The notes beneath the pieces were generated by a model that worked only from the letters and a program-made list of their open reading frames with translations, did no database searches and was not told the DNA's origin. 64,000 bases of DNA from Thiosocius sp963808165 (GTDB lineage Bacteria; Pseudomonadota; Gammaproteobacteria; Chromatiales; Chromatiaceae), in NCBI GenBank assembly GCA_963808165.1, contig CAWEET010000001.1, forward strand, positions 1 through 64,000. Direction: 5' to 3'. Below are positions 51,252 to 60,799 of the stretch, in pieces (the stretch's first letter is position 1; each line of letters begins with the position of its first letter). The translations under genes and the position numbers were made by a program.

Positions 51252-53222
51252 TTATCTTAACCGTAAGCGTCTTATGCGCCGGCGCAGCGCGCCTAGCAGC
51301 CGCGGGTCCTGGTGTCGGCCGTAGCGCAGTTGCACATACATGCGGGTGATCACATGCAGTTGTTCGGACGCGTTAGGGTAGCGAGTGCTCGCTACGCTAC
51401 ATAGCGTATCTGGGCCGTACCACGGCGCAATCGCAATGTTTGCGCGCTGCAATTTGTGCGCGAACTGCTGCCAGACGAGCGGCAGTGGGTCGCGGGCCTT
51501 CGGTCTCGGCAGCCGCGCCATCAGGTAGACGAAACCGGCGGCCAAAGTGCCACCGACCAGCAGCGCCAGTGCCAGTCCAAAGCCGCGCAGTCCACTCAGG
51601 CCGAATTTAGCGAGCAGACTGCTTTGCCGTTCAGCGCTGAAACCGACTACCCAACGGTGCCAGTTGAGATCGACTGCGTCCACGAGCCAAACGGCGTTGT
51701 ACCACGCGTTGGCAAACCATCCGTCGCCGGCGACACGGAAAACGACCTGGTCGGCGTCCAGTGATAGCGCCGGATTGATCGGCTGTTCGACGCGTTCCGG
51801 CGCCACTGCTGCCGTCGGGTCGACGCGCCACCAACCGAGCGACGGGATATAAACCTCCACCCAGGCATGCGCATCAGACTGGCGAATCACCCAGTGGTCG
51901 GCGCGTGGATTTCTTTCGCCCCCCAGATAACCAACGACCACACGGGAAGGAATGCCGGCCACGCGCATCATCAGTGCGAAACTTCCGGCATAGTGCTCGC
52001 AGAACCCGCGCCGGCTCTCGAACAGAAAATGATCGATCGGGTCTTCACCTGCGATCGGGCCCGGCGACAGCGTGTAGACGAACGGTTGCTGCCTGAAATA
52101 GCTGAGTGCCCTGCGGACCAGCTGCAGCGGCTGCTTCGGGTCGGTGTCGCCCTGCCAGTCCGATACCAGTTTTGCCAGTCTCGCAGAGACGCGGTCGGGC
52201 AGCGCCAGGCCGAGTTCTTGTCCCTGGGTGCTCAATGTTTGCATCCGGAATTCGGGATCCGAGGAGGCGCTATAGCTGAAGCGCCGATTCACCCGCTTGT
52301 CGGCGACCAATGCGAAGTTGCGATTGAGTCGGGTGCCGGTCGAAGAAGAGGAGACCACGTCGAGCCCGAACAACCAGTACTCGCCGGTGGGCTCGAGGGT
52401 GACCTCGTATTCGATCGGCGCTGCGAATGGTGCCGTCGCAGCTTCGGTTTGCATCGCCCCCGGGCCTGAAGTCCAGCTCCGGCCATCGGTCTGCCAAAGC
52501 ACCGGACCGCGCCAATAGCGTTGCCCCGGGCCCGGTACCGCGCCGTTGAATCGAACGCGGAATGCGGTTTCACTGGAACGGGTCAGTTCACCGATGTCTC
52601 CCAGGTTCATCTGGTCGCTGATCCCGGTCCTCGCATTTGATGTGCTGACGGCCCAAAGCGGGTTCTGCAGGCGAGGAAACAGCAGAAAGACCACCAGGGC
52701 CAGCGGTAAGGCGCCGGCCAGCATACCGAGCGTATTACGCAGCTGCCCCCGAAGGTCTACCTGCACCCGGTTAAGCCCGGTCTGGATGACGATCAATGCC
52801 ACCATCCCGAGAAGCAGATACGCGGCCAGCCACAGCGACTGGTTGTAGAGAAACTGGGTGAGGATCAGAAAGTAACTGAGGAACAGCGCGAAGTGAATAT
52901 CGCGCCGGTTGCGCAGTTCCAGCAGTTTCAGCCCAAGCATCACCACCAACAGCGCGGTCCCGGTGAGCCGGCCATCGCTGAATCCGGTGGTCGAAACGAC
53001 GACTGCCAGCGCAATCAGCATCAGCGGGACCAGCAGCCAGCGATGGGGCATCAGGGCGGGGCGGCGCTGGACCAGCAGGCGCCACAGCATCGCTAGATAA
53101 AACACTCCCAGGACAGGCGGACTGAGATTGGACACATGCGGTGCGACGAGGGCCGCCAGCAGCATCAAGAAAGCACCGAGCAGACGTGGTGGAATGGGCC
53201 GCTCTGCGAGTGCGTCACGCAT
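51252..53222 (-). CDS. tgpA: TgpA-type transglutaminase (DUF3488/transglutaminase-like/DUF4129)
   Basis: A 656-residue inner-membrane protein. About six helices lie in residues 15-190 (DUF3488). The periplasmic transglutaminase-like domain is at about 330-490, with the Cys of RRGFCEHYAGSFALMMR near 395, the His of SDAHAWVEVYIP near 437 and the Asp of WWRVDPTAA near 452, an intact triad. A further helix near 560 and a DUF4129 tail follow. The related P. aeruginosa TgpA is essential, with an undefined envelope substrate. The start MRDALAERP overlaps the preceding DUF58 gene by eight bases. Confidence 0.9.
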   Translation of the reverse strand: MRDALAERPIPPRLLGAFLMLLAALVAPHVSNLSPPVLGVFYLAMLWRLLVQRRPALMPHRWLLVPLMLIALAVVVSTTGFSDGRLTGTALLVVMLGLKLLELRNRRDIHFALFLSYFLILTQFLYNQSLWLAAYLLLGMVALIVIQTGLNRVQVDLRGQLRNTLGMLAGALPLALVVFLLFPRLQNPLWAVSTSNARTGISDQMNLGDIGELTRSSETAFRVRFNGAVPGPGQRYWRGPVLWQTDGRSWTSGPGAMQTEAATAPFAAPIEYEVTLEPTGEYWLFGLDVVSSSSTGTRLNRNFALVADKRVNRRFSYSASSDPEFRMQTLSTQGQELGLALPDRVSARLAKLVSDWQGDTDPKQPLQLVRRALSYFRQQPFVYTLSPGPIAGEDPIDHFLFESRRGFCEHYAGSFALMMRVAGIPSRVVVGYLGGERNPRADHWVIRQSDAHAWVEVYIPSLGWWRVDPTAAVAPERVEQPINPALSLDADQVVFRVAGDGWFANAWYNAVWLVDAVDLNWHRWVVGFSAERQSSLLAKFGLSGLRGFGLALALLVGGTLAAGFVYLMARLPRPKARDPLPLVWQQFAHKLQRANIAIAPWYGPDTLCSVASTRYPNASEQLHVITRMYVQLRYGRHQDPRLLGALRRRIRRLRLR

Positions 53223-54153
53223 CGCCGTCACCGTACAGGGCCAAGTGGCGCAGGCACTGGTGTCGATGAGCCACGCCGCTCGCCGGCGCAATCACGCCGG
53301 CTGGCGTCTTCAGCCCAAACAGCAAGCATATTCCATCCGCATCCAGCACGGCCCGGGTAAGCGCCGACAGTCGGGCCTCGGTATCGGCACCGGGTGCGTC
53401 TTCCCAGTCCAGCCACAGCGGGGCCGTTGCCTGACCGCTGAATAGGCGGGTGTTCAGACCGCGGTCCCGCGCGTAGCTCTTCCAGTCGATTTGCGCCCGC
53501 TGATCGCCCCGTTGGTAGCTACGCAGTCCGGCAAAATCCTCCGTGCCGGGACCCGAAGGGCCATCATTGCTGCTGCCGTCCGCACTGCCTGGCGCGAGCC
53601 AGGTTTCGCCAGGCTTCGGATACACCAGCAGAGGTCGTTCGCATGCGATGTGGCACCATGCGCGAAACAGGCCGAGCGGGTATTGCGTGCTGACGGTCAA
53701 GCGGCCGGGCGAGTGCTCACCGCGCAGCGGGGCGGACAATTCGAGTTCGCGCAAGGCATTCGCATCGTCGGCCCGCAGATCGAGGAGTACCGGCTCGTTT
53801 TCTTGGAATGCCAGCTGGATCGCGGGGCGCTCGCGGCCGTCTGCGTTCAACTCCACCACGAAGCGTGCCGTCTGCCCCGCGAATACCGGGGCAGCTCCCT
53901 GGCAAACCAGGCGCAGCCCGCGCAGATTGCGCCAGGTCAGGTAGATCGCATTGCCTCCAAGTGCGCCCAGCAAGAAGGCCAGCAGGTGACCCGGGTTGTT
54001 GCCGTAGTTCACGGCACCCAACAGCATCAGGAACAGCAGTGCCGCGAACATTAAGCCGTAGCGTGTTGGCAGGATGTAGATGCGGCGCGCGCCGACCTCG
54101 GCCCGGCCGGTGGCGGACACTTGCTCGACGCGCAGCCAGTCGGCGAAAGCCAT
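53215..54153 (-). CDS. DUF58 domain membrane protein
   Basis: A 312-residue protein with two membrane helices (about residues 32-75) and the DUF58 signature in GTEDFAGLRSYQRGDQRAQIDWKSYARDRGL near residue 210, part of a von Willebrand-A-like fold. It works with MoxR-type AAA+ ATPases as a presumed chaperone or membrane-complex pair. Gene order MoxR-DUF58-TgpA with overlaps of a few bases shows one operon. Substrate unknown. Confidence 0.88.
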   Translation of the reverse strand: MAFADWLRVEQVSATGRAEVGARRIYILPTRYGLMFAALLFLMLLGAVNYGNNPGHLLAFLLGALGGNAIYLTWRNLRGLRLVCQGAAPVFAGQTARFVVELNADGRERPAIQLAFQENEPVLLDLRADDANALRELELSAPLRGEHSPGRLTVSTQYPLGLFRAWCHIACERPLLVYPKPGETWLAPGSADGSSNDGPSGPGTEDFAGLRSYQRGDQRAQIDWKSYARDRGLNTRLFSGQATAPLWLDWEDAPGADTEARLSALTRAVLDADGICLLFGLKTPAGVIAPASGVAHRHQCLRHLALYGDGDA

Positions 54154-54155
54154 CG

Positions 54156-55100
54156 TCAGGGAACGGCCACGCCTTCGATCAGATCACGGACCAGGCCGTC
54201 GCTCTCCCCTTCAAGGCTGTTCAGCCGATGCCCCGCGACGCTAGGGAGAACCGCCTGAACGTCTTCCGGCACCACCTGCCGGCGCCCATCGATCATCGCC
54301 CAAGCTCTTGCCGCCTGGAGCAACGCCAGCCCGGCGCGCGGTGACAGGCCAGTCTCGCATTTCGGCGACGAGCGCGTGGCCGCCAGCAGGGCCTGGACAT
54401 AATCCAGCAGACCGGGCGCGACGTGGACCTGGTCCACCTGGGCTTGCCAGGCACGCAGGCCTGCGGCATCGACACGAGGCGCGATCTCCCTGAGCATCCG
54501 GCGCCGGTCGCCTCCGGCGAGCAGCGCGCGTTCCGAGGCCGGATCGGGATAACCGAGACTGATACGCATCAGAAACCGATCCAGCTGTGACTCCGGCAGA
54601 CCGAAGGTACCTACCTGGGTGCGCGGATTCTGCGTAGCGATTACAAAGAAGGGGTCAGGCAACTCGCGTGTCTCGCCGTCGGCGGTTACCTGGTGCTCCT
54701 CCATCGCTTCGAGTAGTGCGCTCTGCGTCTTTGGTGTCGCCCGGTTGATCTCATCGGCCAAGACCAGTTGCGAAAAGACCGGGCCTGGATGGAAATGGAA
54801 ACGGCCTTCCGAGCGGTCATAAATTGACACGCCGAGGATATCTGCCGGCAGCATGTCGGCGGTAAACTGGATGCGCTGGAAGTCGAGTCCGAGTAGCCGC
54901 GCCAGCACATGGGCCAGGGTCGTCTTCCCTACGCCGGGCATGTCTTCGATCAATAGGTGTCCGCGGGCCAGCACGCAGGCAACTGCCAGGCGCGACTCGT
55001 GTTTCTTGCCCACGATAAGCTGGGAGGCGTCTTCCAGTATCAGCCCCAAGGCCAAGTCCTCACCCGGAGCGCCGCTGTTGCCCAATATCGCTTCATGCAT
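54156..55100 (-). CDS. MoxR family AAA+ ATPase
   Basis: A 314-residue AAA+ protein: Walker A MPGVGKTTLAHVLA near residue 56, Walker B LVLADEINRATPKTQSALLEAM near 115, sensor VIATQNP near 153, and the C-terminal lid with SPRAGLALLQAARAWA near 252. MoxR proteins act as chaperones for maturation of large complexes, usually with the DUF58 protein encoded next, which is true here with two bases between. First gene of the MoxR-DUF58-TgpA operon. Confidence 0.9.
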   Translation of the reverse strand: MHEAILGNSGAPGEDLALGLILEDASQLIVGKKHESRLAVACVLARGHLLIEDMPGVGKTTLAHVLARLLGLDFQRIQFTADMLPADILGVSIYDRSEGRFHFHPGPVFSQLVLADEINRATPKTQSALLEAMEEHQVTADGETRELPDPFFVIATQNPRTQVGTFGLPESQLDRFLMRISLGYPDPASERALLAGGDRRRMLREIAPRVDAAGLRAWQAQVDQVHVAPGLLDYVQALLAATRSSPKCETGLSPRAGLALLQAARAWAMIDGRRQVVPEDVQAVLPSVAGHRLNSLEGESDGLVRDLIEGVAVP

Positions 55101-55190
55101 AGGTTGCGGGCCCTTAGACCGAACGTGGTGGAGAGGCTATCGGCGGTCGGCCGGCATTTTCAAGGCTGCTCGCACCGGTCGCTCCCAGGC

Positions 55191-55769
55191 TCATTGGTCG
55201 ATTTTAGGCCACTCAGGTTCCCCGGCCTTGGGCAAACCGCTGTCGCCTTCGGCAAGCAAAGCACGGATCTGCCGCTCCATCGCCAGTGCACGCGCATCGC
55301 CGGCGTGTGTCTCACCCGCATGCCGAAAGCGAATCTGTCCCCGCTTGTCGACCAGGTAGAATGCCGGCCAATAGCGATTGCGCAGCTTGCGCCAGTAGGC
55401 CAGGTCATTGTCGATCATAATCGGGTGATCGAGGCCGAATTCTTCGATTTTGTCTCTAACCCGCTTCCGTTCGGACTCGTGCTCGAACTCTGGGCTGTGG
55501 ATGCCGATCACCTGGAAAGGCTGTGCAGCCAACCGGGACTCCAAGCCCTTGAGCCAGGGAAAAGACCGATAGCAGTTCCAGCAGCCATAGGTCCATACGT
55601 CTAACAGCAGCACCCGACCGCGCAGCTCAGCGACCGATAATGGTGCACTGTTCAACCAGTCGTCAGGTTTGGCGGACGTGAACTCGGGCAGCTCTTGCGG
55701 GTCCGTTGCCTGTGCGCTGCCCGCAATCAACAGTGCCAGACAGGGTATAAGATAGCGTTGGATTCGCAT
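55191..55769 (-). CDS. Exported thioredoxin-like (TlpA/redoxin type) protein
   Basis: A 192-residue protein with a signal peptide (MRIQRYLIPCLALLIAGSAQA) and a thioredoxin fold. The active site is WTYGCWNCYRSFP near residue 62 (Cys-Trp-Asn-Cys) and the cis-proline region RYWPAFYLVDKRG near 130. It should be a periplasmic thiol oxidoreductase of the TlpA/DsbE-like group, perhaps reducing cysteines of a specific partner. No ccm or dsb genes are nearby. It precedes the MoxR operon on the same strand with 90 bases between. Confidence 0.85.
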   Translation of the reverse strand: MRIQRYLIPCLALLIAGSAQATDPQELPEFTSAKPDDWLNSAPLSVAELRGRVLLLDVWTYGCWNCYRSFPWLKGLESRLAAQPFQVIGIHSPEFEHESERKRVRDKIEEFGLDHPIMIDNDLAYWRKLRNRYWPAFYLVDKRGQIRFRHAGETHAGDARALAMERQIRALLAEGDSGLPKAGEPEWPKIDQ

Positions 55770-55886
55770 TCATCACTCCTCGCGGTTCTCGTCTACAAGA
55801 CCGTGCGGCACCGCACAAGATTTCGGCGATGACTGCCCCGGCTAGTTTGGATTAGAATAACGCGCTGATTTTCAGGGGGTTAGGTG

Positions 55887-57773
55887 ATGTTCCACGCAGA
55901 CAGCTACGACGTTATCGTGGTCGGTGGTGGACATGCCGGCAGCGAAGCTGCGTTGGCGGCCGCGCGCATGGGCGTCAGGACCCTTTTGCTTTCGCACAGC
56001 ATCGAGACCATCGGCGCGATGAGTTGCAACCCCGCGATCGGTGGCATTGGCAAGGGACATCTGGTCCGGGAGGTCGATGCTCTGGGTGGCTTGATGGCGC
56101 GCGCCGCCGACCACGCCGGTATCCAGTTCCGCACACTCAATTCGCGTAAAGGTCCGGCGGTGCGCGCCACCCGTGCCCAGGCGGATCGCGTCCTGTACAA
56201 GGCCGCGGTGCGAGAGGCACTGCAGTGTGAGCAGAACCTCGACCTGTTCCAGCAGGCGGTCGACGACCTGCTAGTCGAACAGGATCGCGTCGCCGGCGTG
56301 GTAACCCAGATGGGCTTGCGGTTTCGTGCCAAGGCGGTGGTGCTGACCGTCGGTACCTTTCTCGGTGGGCGCATCCATATCGGGTTGGAGAACTATGCAG
56401 GCGGCCGCGCCGGCGACCCGCCAAGCAACGCCCTAGCGCGGCGGCTTCGCGAACTGCCTTTTCACGTCGAGCGCCTCAAGACCGGCACGCCGCCGCGCAT
56501 CGACAACCGCACGATCGATTACGCTCAGCTAGAGGTCCAGCCCGGCGACGATCCGGAACCGGTGTTTTCGTTCATGGGCAGGCGCGTCGAGCACCCCCGC
56601 CAGGTGCCTTGCCACATCACCCGCACCAACGCCCGCACCCATGAACTCATCCGCGGCGGCATGTCGCGCTCACCGATGTACACGGGTGTAATCGAGGGCG
56701 TCGGTCCGCGCTATTGCCCGTCGATCGAGGACAAGGTCGTGCGTTTCGCCGATAAGGATTCGCACCAGATCTTCATCGAACCGGAAGGCCTCACCAGCCA
56801 CGAGGTGTATCCGAACGGCATATCGACCTCGCTCCCGTTCGACGTGCAATGGGATCTTGTCCGCTCGATGCGCGGTTTGAAGAATGCGCGCCTTACGAGG
56901 CCCGGTTATGCCATCGAGTACGACTACTTAGATCCGCGTGATCTCGGGGCCTCGCTCGAAACGCAGTTTATCGCGGGTCTGTTTTTCGCGGGCCAGATCA
57001 ATGGCACGACCGGTTACGAAGAGGCCGCCGCCCAAGGACTGCTGGCCGGCCTGAACGCGGCCCGCCTGGTACAGGACGAACCCGCCTGGGCGCCGCGTCG
57101 GGACGAGGCCTACCTGGGCGTGCTGGTCGACGATCTGATCACGCGCGGCACCGCTGAACCCTATCGGATGTTCACCTCGCGTGCTGAATACAGGCTGATG
57201 CTGCGCGAGGACAATGCCGATCTGCGCCTCACGTCGATTGGCCGTGAACTCGGCCTCGTCGGCGATGTGCAATGGGCCTTTTTCGAGCGCAAGCGTGAGG
57301 CGATCGAGCGCGAGCAGCAGCGCCTCCGCGATACCTGGGTGCGTCCGGTCGATCTGCCAGAGCCGCAGGCGGTCGCAGCCATCGGCGATGTCCTGCGCAG
57401 AGAGGCCCGGGCGCTCGAACTGATTGCCCGGCCGGATGCGAGCTACGCAAGCGTCAGCGCCATCGCGACGGTTGGTGAGGCCGACCTCCAGGCTGATCTA
57501 CGCGATCAGGTAGCGGAACAGGTTGAGATCCAGGCAAAGTATGCCGGTTATATCGATCGCCAGCGCGACGAGGTCGAGCGCGCGCGGCGTGCCGAGGCCA
57601 TCCGTCTCCCCGGGGATCTCAATTATGCCAACGTGAACGGCTTGTCGGCCGAGGTCAGCGAGAAGCTTTCACGGCACCGCCCGGAGACACTAGGACAGGC
57701 GGGACGTATCCCTGGGGTCACGCCCGCTGCCGTTTCACTGCTGTTGATCCACCTGAAGAAGAAGTCGGCGTAG
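55887..57773 (+). CDS. mnmG: tRNA uridine-5-carboxymethylaminomethyl(34) synthesis enzyme MnmG
   Basis: A 628-residue FAD enzyme and partner of MnmE. The dinucleotide motif YDVIVVGGGHAGSEAALAA is at the N-terminus, the conserved NPAIGGIGKGHL segment near residue 48, the catalytic-cysteine region RYCPSIEDK near 273 and the PGYAIEYDY strand near 335. ATG and GTG starts are adjacent; the ATG (MFHADSYD) after AGGGGG is used. It is followed by a strong terminator. Confidence 0.95.
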   Translation: MFHADSYDVIVVGGGHAGSEAALAAARMGVRTLLLSHSIETIGAMSCNPAIGGIGKGHLVREVDALGGLMARAADHAGIQFRTLNSRKGPAVRATRAQADRVLYKAAVREALQCEQNLDLFQQAVDDLLVEQDRVAGVVTQMGLRFRAKAVVLTVGTFLGGRIHIGLENYAGGRAGDPPSNALARRLRELPFHVERLKTGTPPRIDNRTIDYAQLEVQPGDDPEPVFSFMGRRVEHPRQVPCHITRTNARTHELIRGGMSRSPMYTGVIEGVGPRYCPSIEDKVVRFADKDSHQIFIEPEGLTSHEVYPNGISTSLPFDVQWDLVRSMRGLKNARLTRPGYAIEYDYLDPRDLGASLETQFIAGLFFAGQINGTTGYEEAAAQGLLAGLNAARLVQDEPAWAPRRDEAYLGVLVDDLITRGTAEPYRMFTSRAEYRLMLREDNADLRLTSIGRELGLVGDVQWAFFERKREAIEREQQRLRDTWVRPVDLPEPQAVAAIGDVLRREARALELIARPDASYASVSAIATVGEADLQADLRDQVAEQVEIQAKYAGYIDRQRDEVERARRAEAIRLPGDLNYANVNGLSAEVSEKLSRHRPETLGQAGRIPGVTPAAVSLLLIHLKKKSA

Positions 57774-57777
57774 TGCC

Positions 57778-58058
57778 AATGGCACTTACTTATTGCGCGG
57801 GACCTCGAAAAATGCCGTTCCTGGCATTTTTCTCCACGGAAAAACGAAAAACGTGGTTTTCACTTTCCTTCATTTTCAATCATTTGTCGTGATTGAAGAT
57901 GGCGGCACATCCCTGTGCCGCGCGGCCACCTCGATTTTTACGGCGCCCTTCAGCTGATTCCGGTCGAGTCTGCAGGGACGTACTCACGACGTTTTGCGCA
58001 AGAGATCATCGGAATCACCAGGCCAACTTGTGGCTTGCGTTCCCAAGTAAGTGCCATT
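57778..58058. repeat. 281-bp palindromic element with 14-bp inverted ends
   Basis: AATGGCACTTACTT at 57778-57791 and its exact reverse complement at 58045-58058 bound a segment with internal hairpins: AAAAATGCC/GGCATTTTT, CCACG/CGTGG, TCAATCA/TGATTGA and GCGGCACA/TGTGCCGC. No open frame of useful size is inside. It looks like a non-autonomous transposable or MITE-like unit that has absorbed or supplied the mnmG terminator. No clear target duplication is seen. Confidence 0.6.
57808..57834 (+). terminator. Rho-independent terminator after mnmG
   Basis: Nine-base perfect stem AAAAATGCC/GGCATTTTT with a six-base loop; it can work in both directions. A second small stem CCACG/CGTGG followed by TTTT lies at about 57834-57860. 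Confidence 0.75.
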
Positions 58059-58185
58059 CGGCCTAGTGGGCCGTGCCCCGACACGGGAAAACGAGCCGGT
58101 TGTTGCGGACCTGATTACGGCCTCTTGGCCCCTGGATGATCGCGGGCATTCCAGAACCCGAAGCAGCTTTGCTTAGAATGGATGC

Positions 58186-58833
58186 ATGAACACCCGGGTT
58201 GCAATTCCCACCGCCTGGCCGTCGCAACTCTCCGAGGGACTCGTAGCGCTGGGCTTGTCGCTTGCAGAGCATCAGCGCGAGGCGCTGCTCGGTTACCTGG
58301 GTTTGCTGGTCAAATGGAACCGTGCCTTCAATCTCACCGCAGTGCGTGACCCCGAGGAAATGGTTCGCCGCCAACTGCTCGATAGTCTCTCGGTCATTCC
58401 GTGGCTCGGCCAAGGAGCTGTGCTGGACGTCGGCACTGGTGCCGGCCTACCCGGCATACCGCTGTCAATTGCTCGCCCGGAGATCAGTTTCTCGCTTCTC
58501 GACAGCAATGGAAAGAAGACCCGTTTCGTGCAGCAGGTCGTGGGCGAACTGGGACTCGCCAATGTCGAAGTGATAAGGAGTCGCGTGGAACGCCTCCATC
58601 GGGCTGGTCACTACGAGAGTATCGTGTCGCGCGCCTTCAGCTCGTTGGTCGAGCTGGTCACCGCCACCGAAGCGCTGTTGGCCCCGGGCGGTTGCTGGCT
58701 TGCGATGAAGGGAGTGGCCCCGAGCAGTGAACTGACGGCTCTACCTGCCGGCCTGTCGAGCGAGATCCTGCCGTTGCAGGTGCCGGGTGAACCCGGCGCC
58801 AGGCATCTGGTGTTGATACGCCGTGCGCCATAG
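58186..58833 (+). CDS. rsmG: 16S rRNA (guanine-527-N7) methyltransferase RsmG
   Basis: A 215-residue SAM-dependent methyltransferase acting on 16S rRNA. The FNLTAVRDPEEM segment is near residue 46, the SAM motif VLDVGTGAGLPGIPLSIARP near 80, and LDSNGKKTRFV near 105. The family normally follows mnmG directly (gidA-gidB); here the inverted-repeat element separates them. The start ATG gives the usual family length. Confidence 0.94.
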   Translation: MNTRVAIPTAWPSQLSEGLVALGLSLAEHQREALLGYLGLLVKWNRAFNLTAVRDPEEMVRRQLLDSLSVIPWLGQGAVLDVGTGAGLPGIPLSIARPEISFSLLDSNGKKTRFVQQVVGELGLANVEVIRSRVERLHRAGHYESIVSRAFSSLVELVTATEALLAPGGCWLAMKGVAPSSELTALPAGLSSEILPLQVPGEPGARHLVLIRRAP

Positions 58834-58994
58834 GACGGAGCACGTCAGCCATTGGCTTGGCACGCCGTGTCTGACGGTCTTTGCCTGCTGCTCCGTTTGA
58901 ATGCGGATTTAGGGGGTTGTCGGCCTATCTTTTTTCCGCCGCGCCGTTATGATTGAGCGCCCGTTCAGCACAAACCGGATCCAGGCTGATCACC

Positions 58995-59783
58995 ATGGGA
59001 CGAATAATTGCCGTCGCCAACCAGAAGGGCGGCGTGGGCAAGACCACCACCGCAGTGAATACGGCAGCCGCATTGGCGGCCATGCGGCGACGAGTGCTGT
59101 TGGTCGATCTCGACCCGCAGGGCAATGCCACTACCGGCAGCGGAATCGACAAGCAGTCGCTCGAACGATCCACGCTTGAAGCTCTGATGGGCGAAGTACC
59201 TGTATCCGGCTGTATCCAGCGAGCCGAACAGGCGGGTTACGACGTGCTGCCGGCCAATGGGGATTTGACCGCTGCCGAGGTTCGGTTGCTCGAAGCGCCG
59301 TTGCGCGAAAAGCGCCTTGCGCTGGCGCTCGAACCCGTGCGTGATACCTATGAATATCTGCTCATCGACTGCCCGCCATCGCTCAACATGCTGACGCTCA
59401 ATGCGCTGGTCGCGGCCGACAGCGTGCTGGTCCCGCTGCAGACCGAGTACTACGCGCTGGAGGGACTTTCCGCACTGCTCTCGACGGTGCAGCAGATCAA
59501 GGACCATCGGAATCCACGCCTAGAGATGGAGGGTATCGTCCGCACCATGCACGACCCGCGCAACAACCTCGACAATCAGGTATCTGCACAGCTGATCCAG
59601 CACTTTGGCGACAAGGTCTTCCGCACCATGATTCCACGCAACGTGCGTGTCGCCGAGGCACCGAGTCATGGGCTGCCAGTCATGTTGTATGATAAAAGTT
59701 CGCGCGGCGCCGTGAGCTACATGGCCCTGGCAAGCGAAATGACGCGGCGCCATATCCCGCACAACAGCAACGCCCCAGCATAA
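58995..59783 (+). CDS. parA: Chromosome-partitioning ATPase ParA (Soj)
   Basis: A 262-residue deviant Walker-type ATPase. The motif VANQKGGVGKTTTAVN is near residue 6, VDLDPQGNATTG near 37 and LIDCPPSLNMLTLNAL near 118. It binds DNA non-specifically and moves ParB-parS complexes to the cell poles. The start MGRIIAVANQ with AGGCTGAT upstream is preferred to the longer frame. The gene is two bases before parB, so they form one unit. Confidence 0.94.
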   Translation: MGRIIAVANQKGGVGKTTTAVNTAAALAAMRRRVLLVDLDPQGNATTGSGIDKQSLERSTLEALMGEVPVSGCIQRAEQAGYDVLPANGDLTAAEVRLLEAPLREKRLALALEPVRDTYEYLLIDCPPSLNMLTLNALVAADSVLVPLQTEYYALEGLSALLSTVQQIKDHRNPRLEMEGIVRTMHDPRNNLDNQVSAQLIQHFGDKVFRTMIPRNVRVAEAPSHGLPVMLYDKSSRGAVSYMALASEMTRRHIPHNSNAPA

Positions 59784-59785
59784 CC

Positions 59786-60664
59786 ATGGTGAAGAAAAGA
59801 GGTCTTGGCCGCGGACTCGATGCCCTGTTGGGGCCTTCTCAACCCGCCGATGATGCGCAACCCGGCGAGGACGCCGATGCGCCGGCCTCAGACCTGGCCA
59901 ACAGTCTGCCGGTTGACCTGATAGAACGCGGTCGCTACCAGCCACGACGGAACTTCGACGAGGACCGGCTCAGGGAGCTGGCCGATTCGATAACCGCGCA
60001 GGGCATGGTGCAGCCGATCGTGGTGCGGCCGGCCGGCCAAGGCCGTTATGAAATCATCGCCGGCGAACGGCGTTGGCGAGCGGCGCAGATGGCCGGCCTC
60101 GCCTCGGTGCCGGTGGTGGTCCGCGAGGTCGATGATCAGTCGGCGATGGCCATGGCCCTGATCGAAAATATCCAGCGCGATGATCTGAACCCGCTGGAAG
60201 AGGCCACGGCCTTGCATCGGCTGCTCAACGAATTCGAACTGACCCACCAGCAGGTCGCACAGGCGGTGGGAAAATCACGTACGACGGTAACCAATCTGAT
60301 CCGCCTGCTCGAGCTGAATCCCGAAGTCAAGGAAATGGTCGAGCGTGGCGAACTGGAGATGGGGCATGCACGAGCTTTGCTGGCGCTCACTGGCCTGGCT
60401 CAAACACAGGCCGGTTCGCAAGTGGCCGCGAAGGGGTTGTCAGTGCGCGAAACCGAGGCCCTGGTGCGTCGGCTCAACCAGCCCAAGGAACCGGCACCAG
60501 CGCCTCAAGAAAAGGACCCTGACGTGCGCCGCCTGCTGGACGAACTGACGGATCGGCTGGGGGCCAAGGTGGCATTGCAACAGGGGACCCGCGGCAAGGG
60601 TCGCCTGGTGATCAGCTATAACACGCTGGAAGAACTCGAAGGAATCCTCGATCATATCCGCTAG
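59786..60664 (+). CDS. parB: Chromosome-partitioning protein ParB (Spo0J)
   Basis: A 292-residue DNA-binding CTPase. The N-terminal RGLGRGLDALLG, the CTP-binding region YEIIAGERRWRAAQMAGL (GERRWRA motif) near residue 95, VDDQSAMAMALIENIQRDDLNPLEEA near 115 and the helix-turn-helix QVAQAVGKSRTTVTNLIRLL near 155 are all present. Its target parS sites are visible inside recF, 16 kb to the left. The C-terminal dimerisation domain ends at LEGILDHIR. Confidence 0.95.
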   Translation: MVKKRGLGRGLDALLGPSQPADDAQPGEDADAPASDLANSLPVDLIERGRYQPRRNFDEDRLRELADSITAQGMVQPIVVRPAGQGRYEIIAGERRWRAAQMAGLASVPVVVREVDDQSAMAMALIENIQRDDLNPLEEATALHRLLNEFELTHQQVAQAVGKSRTTVTNLIRLLELNPEVKEMVERGELEMGHARALLALTGLAQTQAGSQVAAKGLSVRETEALVRRLNQPKEPAPAPQEKDPDVRRLLDELTDRLGAKVALQQGTRGKGRLVISYNTLEELEGILDHIR

Positions 60665-60734
60665 TCGGATGGTGATTGCGCCGCCTAAATAAATCTCTTG
60701 GGGTTACCCTTGAGGTTTTTTATCAGACGATCGT

Positions 60735-60763
60735 TTGACCTTATACCAGGCAGTTCTTATACT
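60735..60763 (+). promoter_or_regulatory. Sigma70 promoter of the ATP synthase operon
   Basis: TTGACC (60735-60740), exactly 17 bases, TATACT (60758-60763). Each box has one mismatch to consensus. It would start near 60770 and give a leader of about 30 bases to atpI. Confidence 0.8.
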
Positions 60764-60799
60764 TCGCCCGCTTTCATTGGCTCGATCCACGGCGCAGAA

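Noticed and set aside
55889..55904. Possible third parS at the mnmG start (TGTTCCACGCAGACAG)
   Set aside because: Only the left half matches; the right half has six mismatches and is set by the mnmG N-terminus.
60696..60722. Terminator after parB
   Set aside because: The stem CTC..GAG with GGG/CCC is interrupted by mismatched T residues; the following T-run is suggestive, but I do not trust it as a feature.
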